From positions 1 through 64,000 of the forward strand of contig JASJBF010000014.1 of the NCBI GenBank assembly GCA_030066685.1: a stretch of 64,000 nucleotides of DNA, read 5' to 3'. The notes below the pieces were generated by a model that saw only the letters and a list, made by a program, of their open reading frames with translations, made no database searches and was not told where the DNA came from. Below, in pieces: positions 8,884-20,657 of this stretch. Source of the stretch: Kiloniellales bacterium. Its GTDB lineage: Bacteria > Pseudomonadota > Alphaproteobacteria > Kiloniellales > JAKSBE01. The position numbers and the translations under genes are program-made. The stretch's first letter is position 1; each line of letters starts with the position of its first letter.

Positions 8884-9593
8884 CCTTCCGCGCGGCGGCG
8901 GTGGTAGAGGACGAAGATCACCACCAGGATCGCGGCCAGGGCGAACCAGGTGATGGCGTACTCCAGGTGGTTGTTCGGGACGTCGAGGCCGGGCTGCCGG
9001 CCCCGGAACTCGGTCTCGGGCAGGGCGCCAGGCAGCGCGACGGCGTAGAGCTCGGCCACCCGGATCTCCAGGCCGGCGGCCGCGGCCATCTCCCGGGTGT
9101 CGACGTAGTGCCAGACGTTCTTGGCCGGATCGTTGGCGGGCTTGAGCCAGGCGCTGCCGCGCCAGCCGTCGCGCAGCAGGATCGCCTCGAAGCTCTGCCG
9201 ACCCGCGGGCACGGCGGCGGCGTCGGCCGCCGGCTCGGGCAGCCAGCCGAGCTCGACCAGGATCGTTCGCCCGTCGGTCAGGACGAAAGGGGCGTAGAAG
9301 TAGAAGCCGAGCCGCTTGTTCAGGTTCCGCGGGGCCGAGCGCAACAAACCCTCTGGCAGGAAGCGGCCGGCCAGGCCGACCCGGCGGTACTGCAGCTCCT
9401 CGGACCGGAAGACCGGCGGCAGCTCGAGCGCCGGCGCCGCGGCGCGCGCCCGCAGATCGGCGATCAGCTCGGTCTTCCAGGCCAGGCGCTCGACCTGCCA
9501 GAAGCCGAGGCCGAGCAGGACGAGCAGCGCCGCGCCCGCGACCAGGCTGGTGATGAGCGTCGGCCGGAAGCCGCTGCGGCCGGACCCGGGCAT
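8880..9593 (-). CDS. surf1: SURF1 family cytochrome oxidase assembly protein
   Basis: Assembly factor that helps insert heme a into CoxA. 237 residues with an N-terminal membrane helix (about 10-30, ending LGLGFWQVERLAWK, the SURF1 signature) and a C-terminal one (about 205-228, LEYAITWFALAAILVVIFVLY) enclosing a periplasmic domain. I chose the ATG at 9593 because it overlaps the DUF983 stop by one base and gives normal SURF1 length; the longer open frame upstream is antisense-like sequence. It is the last gene of the cox operon. Confidence 0.93.
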   Translation of the reverse strand: MPGSGRSGFRPTLITSLVAGAALLVLLGLGFWQVERLAWKTELIADLRARAAAPALELPPVFRSEELQYRRVGLAGRFLPEGLLRSAPRNLNKRLGFYFYAPFVLTDGRTILVELGWLPEPAADAAAVPAGRQSFEAILLRDGWRGSAWLKPANDPAKNVWHYVDTREMAAAAGLEIRVAELYAVALPGALPETEFRGRQPGLDVPNNHLEYAITWFALAAILVVIFVLYHRRRAEG

Positions 9594-9979
9594 CAGTCGT
9601 CGTAGCTTTCCTTGCCGCCTTCGCTGGCCTTGAGGTCGAACTGGTAGGCGATCATCACGCCCTTCATGGGCCGCAGCATGGCCAAAGCGCCGCCCAGGAT
9701 CACCAGGGTCCAAAGGATGGCGTGCAGCCAGAGCGGCGGCGAGAAGGCGCTCTCGACCCAGAGCGCCAGCGGCACCACCGCGGCGCCCAGGATGAAGATC
9801 ATGAAGACCGCCGGGCCGTCGCCGCTGTCGGCCTTGCCGAGGTCGAGGCCGCAGCGGCCGCAGCGCGACGCCACCGTCAGGAATCCGGAGTACAGGGCGC
9901 CCTGGCCGCAGCGCGGACACTTGCAGCGCAGACCCGCGCTGAGGGGGGAGACCCTGGGGTAGTAGTCCGGACCCGACAC
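9593..9979 (-). CDS. DUF983 zinc-ribbon membrane protein
   Basis: 128-residue protein typical of alphaproteobacterial cox operons. Two CxxC pairs (CPRCGQG near residue 22 and CGRCGLDL near residue 40) suggest a zinc ribbon, followed by two membrane helices (VFMIFILGAAVVPLALWV and LWLHAILWTLVILGGALAML). The start is a GTG at 9979, preceded by AGGGACGGGA and eight bases after the coxC stop. It is missed if only ATG starts are considered. Its biochemical role in oxidase assembly is not established. Confidence 0.85.
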   Translation of the reverse strand: MSGPDYYPRVSPLSAGLRCKCPRCGQGALYSGFLTVASRCGRCGLDLGKADSGDGPAVFMIFILGAAVVPLALWVESAFSPPLWLHAILWTLVILGGALAMLRPMKGVMIAYQFDLKASEGGKESYDD

Positions 9980-9987
9980 TCCCGTCC

Positions 9988-10821
9988 CTAGATGCTGGCG
10001 AAGTAGACGAAGGTGAAGAGGAACAGCCAGACCACGTCGACGAAATGCCAGTACCAGGCCGCCGCCTCGAAGCCGAAGTGATGGTCCGGCTTGAAGTGCC
10101 CCAGGTAGGCCCGGAAGAAGCAGACGATCAGAAACAGGGTGCCGATGATCACGTGGGCGCCGTGGAACCCTGTCGCCATGAAGAAGGTCGAGGAATAGAT
10201 CCCGCCCTGGCCGGGCTCGTTGCCCTCCGCCCAGGCGAAGGAGAAGCCGGCGTGGGAGTACTCGAAGGCCTGCAGGGCGGTGAAGGCGGCGCCCAGCAGG
10301 ATGGTCAGCGCCAGGCCGATCAGGGTGCCGCGGCGGTCGCCCTCGCGCAGGGCGTGGTGCGCCCAGGTGACGGTGCAGCCCGAGAGCAGCAGGACCAGGG
10401 TGTTGAGGAAGGGCAGGCCGAAGGGCTCGAAGACCTCGACCCCGATCGGCGGCCACTGGTAGCCGGTCGCCGCCTTGGGAAAGAGCCAGGCGTCGAAGTA
10501 GGCCCAGAACCAGGCGACGAAGAACATCACCTCCGAGGCGATGAAGAGCGCCATGCCGTAGCGCATGCCGATCTGAACGATCGGCGTGTGATGGCCCTGG
10601 AAGGTCGCCTCCTTGATCACGTCGCGCCACCAGACGACCATCACAAAGGCGATGGCGAGCATGCCGACCGGCAGCAGCCAGACACCCATGTCGTGCATGT
10701 AGAGCACCATGCCAAGCGCGGCCAGGCCGCCGGCGATGGAGCCGACCAGCGGCCAGGGGCTGGGATCGACCAGGTGGTAGGGATGCTTGTGGCCGTGGTC
10801 TTCTGCGTGAGCCTCGCTCAT
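9988..10821 (-). CDS. coxC: cytochrome c oxidase subunit III
   Basis: Seven-helix core subunit of aa3 oxidase, 277 residues. It begins with a short soluble head and HPYHLVDPSPWPL, the subunit III signature, and shows WWRDVIKEAT and FFVAWFWAYF typical of helices two and three; the late VDVVWLFLFTFVYF matches the last helix. It stabilises the proton-pumping activity of CoxA. Positioned after ctaG as in other alphaproteobacteria. Confidence 0.97.
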   Translation of the reverse strand: MSEAHAEDHGHKHPYHLVDPSPWPLVGSIAGGLAALGMVLYMHDMGVWLLPVGMLAIAFVMVVWWRDVIKEATFQGHHTPIVQIGMRYGMALFIASEVMFFVAWFWAYFDAWLFPKAATGYQWPPIGVEVFEPFGLPFLNTLVLLLSGCTVTWAHHALREGDRRGTLIGLALTILLGAAFTALQAFEYSHAGFSFAWAEGNEPGQGGIYSSTFFMATGFHGAHVIIGTLFLIVCFFRAYLGHFKPDHHFGFEAAAWYWHFVDVVWLFLFTFVYFASI

Positions 10822-10864
10822 GCCGTTCCCCTTGGTGCAGAGCCGCGCCGTTCCGAGCGGCGCT

Positions 10865-11494
10865 TCAGTTGACCCGATCGGTGCCGGAGGCCGGCGCCGC
10901 GCTGGAAAGCTGTCCGTCCTCGGCCGACCCGCCCTCTTCGGGCAGATCGTCCAAGGACCTCAGGAAGGTGTAGGACAGGGTAATGGTCCGGACGTCGGCC
11001 AGGTTAGGGTCGTCCTCGATGGCCGGGTCGACGAAGAAGCTGACCCCCATCTCCATCTCCTCGCCGGGCTGCAGGGTCTGCTCCTCGAAGCAGAAGCACT
11101 GCACCTTGTTGAAGTAGACGCCGGCCTTCTGCGGCGTAACGTTGAAGGTCGAGACCCCGGTCGTGGGTTCCGCGGCCAGGTTGCGCGCCTTGTAGAAGGC
11201 CAGGCCCGACTCGCCGACCCTGAGTTCGACCGCGCGCTGTACCGGCTGGAAGGCCCAGGGCAGGTCCGGATGGACGTCGGAGTTGAAGCGGATGGTGACG
11301 ACCCGCTCGCCGATCTGCGCCGGCAGCGCCTCGGCCACGCGGGTTGTGCCGCCGAAGCCGGTGACTTGGCAGAACAGGCGGTAGAGCGGCACCGAGGCGA
11401 AGGACAGGCCGATCATGCCGGCGACCAGGCCGACCAGGACCAAGGCCGTGCGGCCGTTGCGCGACTCGGGGCGCCGGGGCTGCGGGGCCGCCAT
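10865..11494 (-). CDS. ctaG: cytochrome c oxidase assembly protein CtaG/Cox11
   Basis: Copper chaperone that forms the CuB site of CoxA. 209 residues with one N-terminal membrane helix (about 18-38) followed by ASVPLYRLFCQVTGFGG, the Cox11 signature. The copper-binding pair is visible as QCFCFEEQ near residue 122, then the family-typical PGEEMEMGVSFFVDP. The start overlaps the stop of the upstream small membrane protein by one base. Confidence 0.96.
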   Translation of the reverse strand: MAAPQPRRPESRNGRTALVLVGLVAGMIGLSFASVPLYRLFCQVTGFGGTTRVAEALPAQIGERVVTIRFNSDVHPDLPWAFQPVQRAVELRVGESGLAFYKARNLAAEPTTGVSTFNVTPQKAGVYFNKVQCFCFEEQTLQPGEEMEMGVSFFVDPAIEDDPNLADVRTITLSYTFLRSLDDLPEEGGSAEDGQLSSAAPASGTDRVN

Positions 11495-11628
11495 CAGGAG
11501 CCTCCCATCCGGACCAGCGAGACGACATAGACCAGAACCACGAAACCGGCCAGGGCCGCCAGCAGAACCAAGTTCTTGCCGCGCTGGCGCTTGCGAAGCT
11601 CGCTGCCCTGCTCCCGGTCACCGGTCAT
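11494..11628 (-). CDS. small cox-operon membrane protein (CoxF-like)
   Basis: 44-residue protein between ctaB and ctaG: a charged head (residues 1-18) and one membrane helix (NLVLLAALAGFVVLVYVVSLV, shown in part). Equivalent small ORFs, sometimes called coxF, occupy this slot in other alphaproteobacteria. The ATG at 11628 overlaps the ctaB stop (ATGA) and its own stop overlaps the ctaG start, so it is translationally coupled on both sides. Function is not known; a role in oxidase assembly is inferred from position. Confidence 0.75.
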   Translation of the reverse strand: MTGDREQGSELRKRQRGKNLVLLAALAGFVVLVYVVSLVRMGGS

Positions 11629-12557
11629 GACGCCAGGCCCGGCAACCCCACGGTCCGGTCGACCACCAGGACCGTGAAGATCAGGAAGAGGTAGAGCACC
11701 GAATAGCCGAACATCTGCCGCGCCCGGCGGTCGTCGTTGTGCTGCCAAACCCTGAGCGCGCTGACGATGAACAGCAGGCTAAGCGCCGTCGCGGTGATTC
11801 CGTAGACCAGGCCCGCGGTGCCCAGCAGCGCCGGCAGCACCGCGACCGGCAGCAAAAGCAGGGTGTAGATCAGCATCTGCCGGCAGGTCCGGTCGCGCCC
11901 GGCGACCACCGGCAGCATCGGGATGCCGGCGCGGGCGTAATCGCCGTTGCGGTAGAGGGCGAGGGCCCAGAAGTGCGGCGGCGTCCAGAGGAAGATCAGC
12001 AGGAAGAGCACCAGGGCTTCGATCCCGACGTCGCCGGTGACCGCGGCCCAGCCGATCACCGGCGGGAAGGCCCCAGCCGCGCCGCCGATGACGATGTTCT
12101 GCGGCGTGCGGCGCTTCAGCCAGATGGTGTAGACGAAGACGTAGAAGCCGTTGGCCAGGGCCAGCAGGACCGCCGCGGTCCAGTTGACCGCCAGCCCCAT
12201 CATCATGACCGACAGGATCGAGAGGGCGACGCCAAAGCCCAGCGCGTCCTCCGGCGCCATGCGGCCCTGCGGCAGGGGCCGGGCCGAGGTCCGGGCCATG
12301 AGCGCGTCGATGTCGCGCTCGTACCACATGTTGATGGCGCCCGCGGCACCGGCGTTGACCGCGATGCAGAGCACCGCGACCGCGGCGATCACCGGATGGA
12401 TCGCCCCCGGCGCGATCAGGAGCCCGGCCAGTCCGGAGAAGACGACCAGCGACATCACCCGCGGCTTGAGCAGGTCGATGAAATCGCCCACCGCCGTGCC
12501 GGAGGCCGCGAGGCGCGGCTCCGTCACAAGGCCGCCCATTGCCGTCTGGTCCGTCAT
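11625..12557 (-). CDS. ctaB: protoheme IX farnesyltransferase (heme O synthase)
   Basis: UbiA-superfamily enzyme that adds a farnesyl group to heme b, the first step toward heme a. 310 residues with about eight or nine membrane helices. The prenyl-diphosphate/magnesium motif is visible as NMWYERDIDALMART near residue 78, followed by RPLP. LLKPRVMSLVVFSG near residue 29 is the family start signature. Gene order coxA-ctaB-ctaG supports the assignment. Confidence 0.97.
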   Translation of the reverse strand: MTDQTAMGGLVTEPRLAASGTAVGDFIDLLKPRVMSLVVFSGLAGLLIAPGAIHPVIAAVAVLCIAVNAGAAGAINMWYERDIDALMARTSARPLPQGRMAPEDALGFGVALSILSVMMMGLAVNWTAAVLLALANGFYVFVYTIWLKRRTPQNIVIGGAAGAFPPVIGWAAVTGDVGIEALVLFLLIFLWTPPHFWALALYRNGDYARAGIPMLPVVAGRDRTCRQMLIYTLLLLPVAVLPALLGTAGLVYGITATALSLLFIVSALRVWQHNDDRRARQMFGYSVLYLFLIFTVLVVDRTVGLPGLAS

Positions 12558-12587
12558 CTCACCGCCTCGCCCCGTCCGACCCCGGTC

Positions 12588-15691
<3,104 letters not shown>

Positions 15692-15904
15692 ATGCAGCAG
15701 TACTGGGTCGTCGGCGGGGAGTACTCGGACACCCGCTTCCATAATACGGTCGGTCGTGACGAAACCTGGATCGGCCCCTTCGACTCTTACGATGCGGCCA
15801 TGGCCGAATGGTCCAAGCACGCTTGGCACACGGTCGACGACTGCCACACCCGCTACCGCATCGAGAGCATCGACAAGGACGCCCCGCCACCCTGCACCGA
15901 CTGA
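15692..15904 (+). CDS. DUF4170 protein
   Basis: 70-residue soluble protein beginning MQQYWVVGGEYSDTRF, which matches the alphaproteobacterial DUF4170 family, with the conserved GPFDSYDAAMAEW and a final RYRIE strand. Function unknown. A longer frame opens upstream, but the family motif begins at this ATG. The next gene starts about 13 bases after its stop. Confidence 0.85.
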   Translation: MQQYWVVGGEYSDTRFHNTVGRDETWIGPFDSYDAAMAEWSKHAWHTVDDCHTRYRIESIDKDAPPPCTD

Positions 15905-15917
15905 GCGGCGACGCGCT

Positions 15918-16664
15918 TTGCCCTGGCCGCTCCCCGAAGCTCCCGAGGACCGTCTGGCGCTGGCCAAGAGCTATCCCTTCGAAGCGCCTGCCGCGTGCTA
16001 TGTTTTCGCCGCTGGTGAAATTCGGCCCATCGAGGAGGCCGACTTTGCCGGGCGGCGTCCCGTGCTGGCACACGGCTCCAACCGGGCACCGGCGCAACTG
16101 GCCCGCAAGTTCGGTCATCTGGGCGACGAAGACGGGGCGGTGCCCGTCACCCGCGCCTGGCTGCACGACTACGACGTGGTCTACGCCGCCCACATCACCC
16201 GCTACGGGGCCGTGTCCTCGACCCTGCAGCACGCGCCGGACTGCGAGGCGGCCCTCGCCGTGACCTGGCTGACCGAGGTCCAGTTGCAACGCATGCACGA
16301 GACCGAGGGCGTCGGCAACTATGCCTTCGGGCAGCTCGCCGCGGTCGATATCAGGCTCGAGGCCGGACCCTCGACGCAGCTCCACGAGGTCGCGCTCTAC
16401 CTCGGCCGCCACGGCTGCCTGGCGATCGAGGGCGCCGCGGTCGGGCTCGCCGCCGTGCCGAGCCGCAAGCGGCCGCATCGTGCGCTGGACCAGGAGGCAA
16501 TCCAGGCCTGGCTGCGCGCGCGGCACCGGCCCGACCAGGACCTGGACGAAATGATCCTGCACCACATCGCCGACTCCGAAGCCCGGCAAGGGCTGGCCCG
16601 GCGCCTGCAGGCCGAGGCCCTGCCCTCCGCGACGCCCCACTTCCGGGCCGCGGCGCCGCGCTGA
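15918..16664 (+). CDS. gamma-glutamylcyclotransferase-like hypothetical protein
   Basis: About 248 residues. The segment RPVLAHGSNRAPAQL near residue 45 resembles the YGSN glycine loop at the start of the gamma-glutamylcyclotransferase fold, but I cannot identify the catalytic glutamate with confidence, so the activity is only suggested. No ATG exists in the plausible start region; the TTG at 15918, 13 bases after the DUF4170 stop, is the best candidate and the true start may differ. Coding is supported by consistent third-position GC and by the hairpin just after its stop. Confidence 0.65.
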   Translation: MPWPLPEAPEDRLALAKSYPFEAPAACYVFAAGEIRPIEEADFAGRRPVLAHGSNRAPAQLARKFGHLGDEDGAVPVTRAWLHDYDVVYAAHITRYGAVSSTLQHAPDCEAALAVTWLTEVQLQRMHETEGVGNYAFGQLAAVDIRLEAGPSTQLHEVALYLGRHGCLAIEGAAVGLAAVPSRKRPHRALDQEAIQAWLRARHRPDQDLDEMILHHIADSEARQGLARRLQAEALPSATPHFRAAAPR

Positions 16665-16668
16665 CCCG

Positions 16669-16689
16669 CCGGCCCGGGACTCGGGCCGG
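16669..16689 (+). terminator. hairpin after the GGCT-like gene
   Basis: Perfect 8-bp stem CCGGCCCG/CGGGCCGG with a five-base loop begins five bases after the stop codon. Only a weak T-containing tail (TCCTTCC) follows, so termination efficiency is uncertain. Confidence 0.45.
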
Positions 16690-16776
16690 TCCTTCCCCGA
16701 CGTTTGATCTTTGCCGCCGCCGGCGCAACCCTGTCCTAGCCCGCTGGCCGGGCCTACCGCAGGATGGGGACAGGAG

Positions 16777-18153
16777 ATGACCGCTCTCACCACGCCGCCG
16801 CCGTCCGTCTCGAGCCGAGGGGCGGCAAACCAGCCGATTCCAGACCGGGACCGGGTGGACCGGGCCATCGACAGGGAAGGCCGGGACGGCCTGCAGCTCG
16901 CCCTCAGAGGCCGCTTGCTCGCCCTTCTGGCGATCGCGGTCCTCCTGGTCTTCCTGACCTCCTTTCCAGGCGTTCTCTACTACCACGCCCTGCTCGCGGT
17001 CTTCGCGGCCAACGGTCTGCTGCAGGGCTGGCTCGAAAGGTCCGCTTATCACCGCAGCTGGCACGAGTACCTCTTCGTGGCCTTCGACTTCGCCCTCATG
17101 AGCTTCACCCTGATCTATCCGAACCCCTTCGCCCAGGTCGAGTACCCGGCCCCGATGACCTTCCGTTTCGGCAACTTCATCTACTTCTTCGTCTTGCTCA
17201 GCGGCCTGGCCTTCAGCTACCGGCCGATTGTCATGGTCTGGGGCGGCCTGGTCGGCGCCGTGACCTGGACTATCGGAGTGCTCTGGGTTTTGAACCAGCC
17301 GTCGACCATCATCGCGGTCCCCGAACCCTTCGACCCGGACACCCTGGCCGGCCTGCTGGGCGACCTCGGCTACGTCGACCTGGGCGTGCGCTATCAGGAG
17401 GTCACGGTCTTCCTCATCGTCGCGGGCCTGCTGGCGGCCGTCGTCCTGCGGACGCGGCGCCTGGTGCTGCGGCAGGTCCGCTCCGAGCGCGAGCGCGGCA
17501 ACCTGGCGCGCTACTTCCCGCCCAACATCGTCGACCGCCTGGCCCGGACCGAGGCGCCGCTGTCCCAGGTCCGCGAGCAGGAGGTGGCGGTGCTCTTCGC
17601 CGACATCGTCGGCTTCACCCGCTGGTCGGAGAAGCGCGCGCCGAGCGAGGTGATCGGGCTGCTGCGCGACGTCCATGGCCGCCTCGAGACCCTGGTCTTC
17701 GACCACGGCGGCACCCTGGACAAGTTCATCGGCGACGGGGTCATGGCGACCTTCGGGACTCCCGAGACCTCGCCGCGCGACGCGGACAACGCCCTGGCCT
17801 GCGCCCGGGCGATCCTCGAGGCCTTCGAGGCCTGGAACGCCGAGCGCCGGGCGCGCGGGGAGGAGCCTGTCCGGCTCTCGCTCGGCCTGCACTACGGCGC
17901 GGTGGTGGTCGGCGACATCGGCTCGGAGCGCCGCCTGGAGTTCGCCGTGCTCGGCGACACAGTCAACGTCGCCAGCCGCCTGCAGGAGCTGACCCGAAGC
18001 CTGGACTGCCGCGCCGCGATCAGCGACGCCGCCCTGCAGGCGGTCCGCGCCGGCGCGCCGGAGGGCGAAGGCAGCGCCCTGGACGGCCTCGAGCGGCGCG
18101 GCGAGCTGCCGATTCGCGGCCGCGAGGAGCAGGTCGGCGTCTGGGTCATCTAA
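16777..18153 (+). CDS. membrane-anchored class III adenylate/guanylate cyclase
   Basis: 458 residues. The N-terminal half has about six membrane helices (residues 40-245); the C-terminal half is a class III nucleotide cyclase domain after a short cytoplasmic helix (YFPPNIVDRLA). Metal-binding aspartates are visible in VLFADIVGFTRWSE and in LDKFIGDGVMATFG; the late VLGDTVNVASRLQ holds the transition-state region. It therefore should make cAMP, or cGMP, in response to a membrane signal. I start at ATG 16777 (GGGGA six bases upstream). Monocistronic, convergent with the EamA gene. Confidence 0.92.
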   Translation: MTALTTPPPSVSSRGAANQPIPDRDRVDRAIDREGRDGLQLALRGRLLALLAIAVLLVFLTSFPGVLYYHALLAVFAANGLLQGWLERSAYHRSWHEYLFVAFDFALMSFTLIYPNPFAQVEYPAPMTFRFGNFIYFFVLLSGLAFSYRPIVMVWGGLVGAVTWTIGVLWVLNQPSTIIAVPEPFDPDTLAGLLGDLGYVDLGVRYQEVTVFLIVAGLLAAVVLRTRRLVLRQVRSERERGNLARYFPPNIVDRLARTEAPLSQVREQEVAVLFADIVGFTRWSEKRAPSEVIGLLRDVHGRLETLVFDHGGTLDKFIGDGVMATFGTPETSPRDADNALACARAILEAFEAWNAERRARGEEPVRLSLGLHYGAVVVGDIGSERRLEFAVLGDTVNVASRLQELTRSLDCRAAISDAALQAVRAGAPEGEGSALDGLERRGELPIRGREEQVGVWVI

Positions 18154-18178
18154 CGGCAACCCGGAGTTTCGCAGGGCA

Positions 18179-19042
18179 TCATCCGCTCGCCCGGCGGGCC
18201 GGCCAGAGCGCCAGGCAGAGACCGAGGAAGATCAGGGCCGCGCCGGCGACCTGAAGCCCCGTCAGGCGCTCGCCCAGGAACACCGCGGAAAGGCTCAGGC
18301 CGAAGACCGGGACCAGGAGGAAGAAGGGTGCCACCTTCACGGCGGCGTAGCTGGCCAGCAGCCGGCCCCAGATGGCGAAGACCAAGACCGTCGCCAGCAC
18401 CGCCGAATAGGCGACCGCGCCGAGGGTGGTCCAGGAAATGCCTCGGAACAACGCTGCCGGCGTCCCCTCGGCCTCCAGGGCGAGAGAGAGCGCCAGCATC
18501 GGCAGCGGCACGGCCAGGCTCATCCAGACCGCGACTCCGAGCATGTCGACCTCGCCCAGCGACTTCAGGACGCTGTTGCCCGAGGCCCCGCAGAGCGCCG
18601 CCAGCAGGATCAGGGCAACGCCGAGGAGCGCCCCGGTCTCGGCGCGGTTCACGACCAGCAAGGCGAGCCCGGCCACAGCCAGTCCGATCGCGATCACCTG
18701 GCGGCCCCGCAACGGCTCGGCAAAGACCACCATGGCGATCAGGATCGTGAAAAAGGCCTGGGTGTGGACCAGGAGCGACGCCAGGCCCGCCGAGATCCCC
18801 TGGGTCATGGAGACGAACATGAAGCCGTACTGGCCGGCACCGAGCAGGAGCCCGACCAGCACCAACCTCCGCCAGGGCACTGCCGGCCGCGGGACCACCA
18901 GGACGAAAGCGGCCGCTCCGGCGAAGCGCAGGAAGGTGAAAAAGATCGGCGGCGTGTCCATCAGCGCCAGCGCCGAGATCGGAAACGTCGCCCCCCAGAT
19001 CAGGGCGGCGAGCACGGCAAAGGCGACGTCGCGCGGCGTCAT
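18179..19042 (-). CDS. EamA/DMT family transporter
   Basis: Ten-helix drug/metabolite exporter, 287 residues, made of two EamA repeats (about 5-135 and 148-280). The first shows ALIWGATFPISALAL and the second SWTTLGAVAYSAVLATVLVF, both characteristic of the family. Close homologues export amino acids or related metabolites, but specificity cannot be read. It follows the LysE exporter gene with an 18-base gap, so the two exporters may be co-transcribed. Confidence 0.92.
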   Translation of the reverse strand: MTPRDVAFAVLAALIWGATFPISALALMDTPPIFFTFLRFAGAAAFVLVVPRPAVPWRRLVLVGLLLGAGQYGFMFVSMTQGISAGLASLLVHTQAFFTILIAMVVFAEPLRGRQVIAIGLAVAGLALLVVNRAETGALLGVALILLAALCGASGNSVLKSLGEVDMLGVAVWMSLAVPLPMLALSLALEAEGTPAALFRGISWTTLGAVAYSAVLATVLVFAIWGRLLASYAAVKVAPFFLLVPVFGLSLSAVFLGERLTGLQVAGAALIFLGLCLALWPARRASG

Positions 19043-19060
19043 GGCCGGATTGAACCGGGC

Positions 19061-19675
19061 TCAGCGGGTCGCAACAGCGACCCCGGCGCCCATCAGGAGG
19101 CCGCCCGAGATCCTGTTGAGGCGCCTCAGGGCGCGCTCGGAGCGGAACAGGCGGCCGGCCCGCGCCGCCAGGGAGGCATAGCCGCCCAGCACCGCCAGCA
19201 GGACGCCCGCGACCACGCTGCAGAGCAGCGCGAGGTCCCAGGCCGAGAGCGCGGTCGGATCCACGAAGGTCGGCACGAAGGCGACGTAGAACAGGATCAC
19301 CTTGGGGTTGCCGAGCGTGACGAAGAGTCCGAGGCCGAAGGACCGTCCCAGACCGCGGCGGTCGCGCGACGGCCGAGCCGACCCGGGATCCACCGGCGCG
19401 CGCCAGCACCTGACGCCCAGCCAGATCAGGTAGGCCGCGCCCAGGATCTTCACGACCAGGAAGAACTCGCCCATCAGGGTCGCCAGGGCGCTCAAGCCGA
19501 AGACCGCCAGCACGAGGTAAAGGAGGTCGCCCAGCACCAGCCCCAGGACCGCCGCCAGGCCCGACCGGAAGCCGCCGGCGAGCGCCCGGGCGATCACCAT
19601 CGCGCAGCCCGGCCCCGGAGTCGCGGAGAGGACGATCATCGCGACGGTGAAGGCGACGAAGGTCTCAACGCCCAT
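19061..19675 (-). CDS. LysE/RhtB family amino-acid exporter
   Basis: 204 residues with six hydrophobic segments and the LysE signature ATPGPGCAMVIARAL near residue 18. The family exports amino acids such as homoserine, threonine or lysine; the substrate here is unknown. It lies 51 bases after the keto-deoxyarabonate dehydratase gene on the same strand and 18 bases before the EamA gene. Confidence 0.93.
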   Translation of the reverse strand: MGVETFVAFTVAMIVLSATPGPGCAMVIARALAGGFRSGLAAVLGLVLGDLLYLVLAVFGLSALATLMGEFFLVVKILGAAYLIWLGVRCWRAPVDPGSARPSRDRRGLGRSFGLGLFVTLGNPKVILFYVAFVPTFVDPTALSAWDLALLCSVVAGVLLAVLGGYASLAARAGRLFRSERALRRLNRISGGLLMGAGVAVATR

Positions 19676-19726
19676 GGGGCAGGCTCTCTCGACTCGCTGT
19701 CGGCCTGTCGCGCACCCGCGGTCCCG

Positions 19727-20644
19727 CTACCGGCCCCAGGTCAGCGCCAGCGGCGCCTGCTCGCGGGCCAGCTCCAGCAGCTCGGCCCGGGTCGCCGGGT
19801 GCAGCGGGGCCAGTGGATGGCGGACGGTATCGGACTTGATGACGCCGCCCTCCATCATCACGGTCTTGCAGGCGCGCAGGCCGCACTGCCGGTTCTCGAA
19901 GTTGATCAGCGGCAGGATGCGGGCGTAGCGGGCGGCGGCTTCGTCGCGGCGGCCTTCGCGATGATGGACCAGCACGGGCCGGATCAGGTCGGGCAGCAGG
20001 GCGCTCGGCATGGTGCCGGTCGCGCCGGCGTCGAGGTCGGCCATCAAGGTGATCGACTCCTCGCCGTCGAAGGGCCCCTCGACGGCCGTGCCGCCGGCCT
20101 CAATCAGGGCGCGCAGCTTGGCGGCGGCCTGGGGAGTCTCGATCTTGAAGTAGCCGACCTCGCCGATCTCCCGCGCCAGGCGGGCCAGCAACGGCACCGA
20201 CAGGTCGACGCCGCTGAGCGGCGCGTCCTGGACCATGACCGGGATCCGCGCGGCCTCCGCCACCGCCGCGAAGTGCTCGACGATACCCTCGTCGCCCGCC
20301 TTGAGCGCCGCGCCGTGGTAGGGCGGCATCAGCATCAGCATGGCCGCCCCCGCCTCGGCCGCCCGCTTGCCGCGGGCCGCGGCGATCCGGGTCGAGAAGT
20401 GGCTGCAGGTGACGATCACCGGCACCCGTCCGGCGACCTGGGCGAGGCAGAGCTCGAGCAGCACCTCCCGCTCCTCGTCGGAGAGCAGGAATTGCTCCGA
20501 ATAGTTGGCGAGGATGCAGATCCCGTCGACCCCCTGGTCGACCATGCATTCGAGCACCCGCTTCTGGCCCTCGAGATCGAGCCCGCCCTGGTCGTCGAAG
20601 GGCGTCGGCGCGATCGGAAAGACCCCGCTGTAGGCTTCGGTCAT
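19727..20644 (-). CDS. DHDPS-family dehydratase, probable L-2-keto-3-deoxyarabonate dehydratase
   Basis: 305-residue class I aldolase-fold enzyme. The Schiff-base lysine is in GYFKIETPQ near residue 165. The segments ILANYSEQF, HFSTRIAAAR and MPPYHGAA closely resemble, from memory, the Azospirillum enzyme that converts L-2-keto-3-deoxyarabonate to alpha-ketoglutarate semialdehyde. The next gene upstream encodes a dehydrogenase suited to oxidise that semialdehyde. ATG 20644 follows GAGGGGAG. An alternative is the related deaminase of hydroxyproline catabolism, which feeds the same intermediate. Confidence 0.8.
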   Translation of the reverse strand: MTEAYSGVFPIAPTPFDDQGGLDLEGQKRVLECMVDQGVDGICILANYSEQFLLSDEEREVLLELCLAQVAGRVPVIVTCSHFSTRIAAARGKRAAEAGAAMLMLMPPYHGAALKAGDEGIVEHFAAVAEAARIPVMVQDAPLSGVDLSVPLLARLAREIGEVGYFKIETPQAAAKLRALIEAGGTAVEGPFDGEESITLMADLDAGATGTMPSALLPDLIRPVLVHHREGRRDEAAARYARILPLINFENRQCGLRACKTVMMEGGVIKSDTVRHPLAPLHPATRAELLELAREQAPLALTWGR

Positions 20645-20657
20645 CGGCCGGCTCCCC

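Noticed and set aside
16351-18159. A 602-codon minus-strand frame
   Set aside because: Antisense to the adenylate cyclase, which has all catalytic motifs; the frame is a by-product of high GC.
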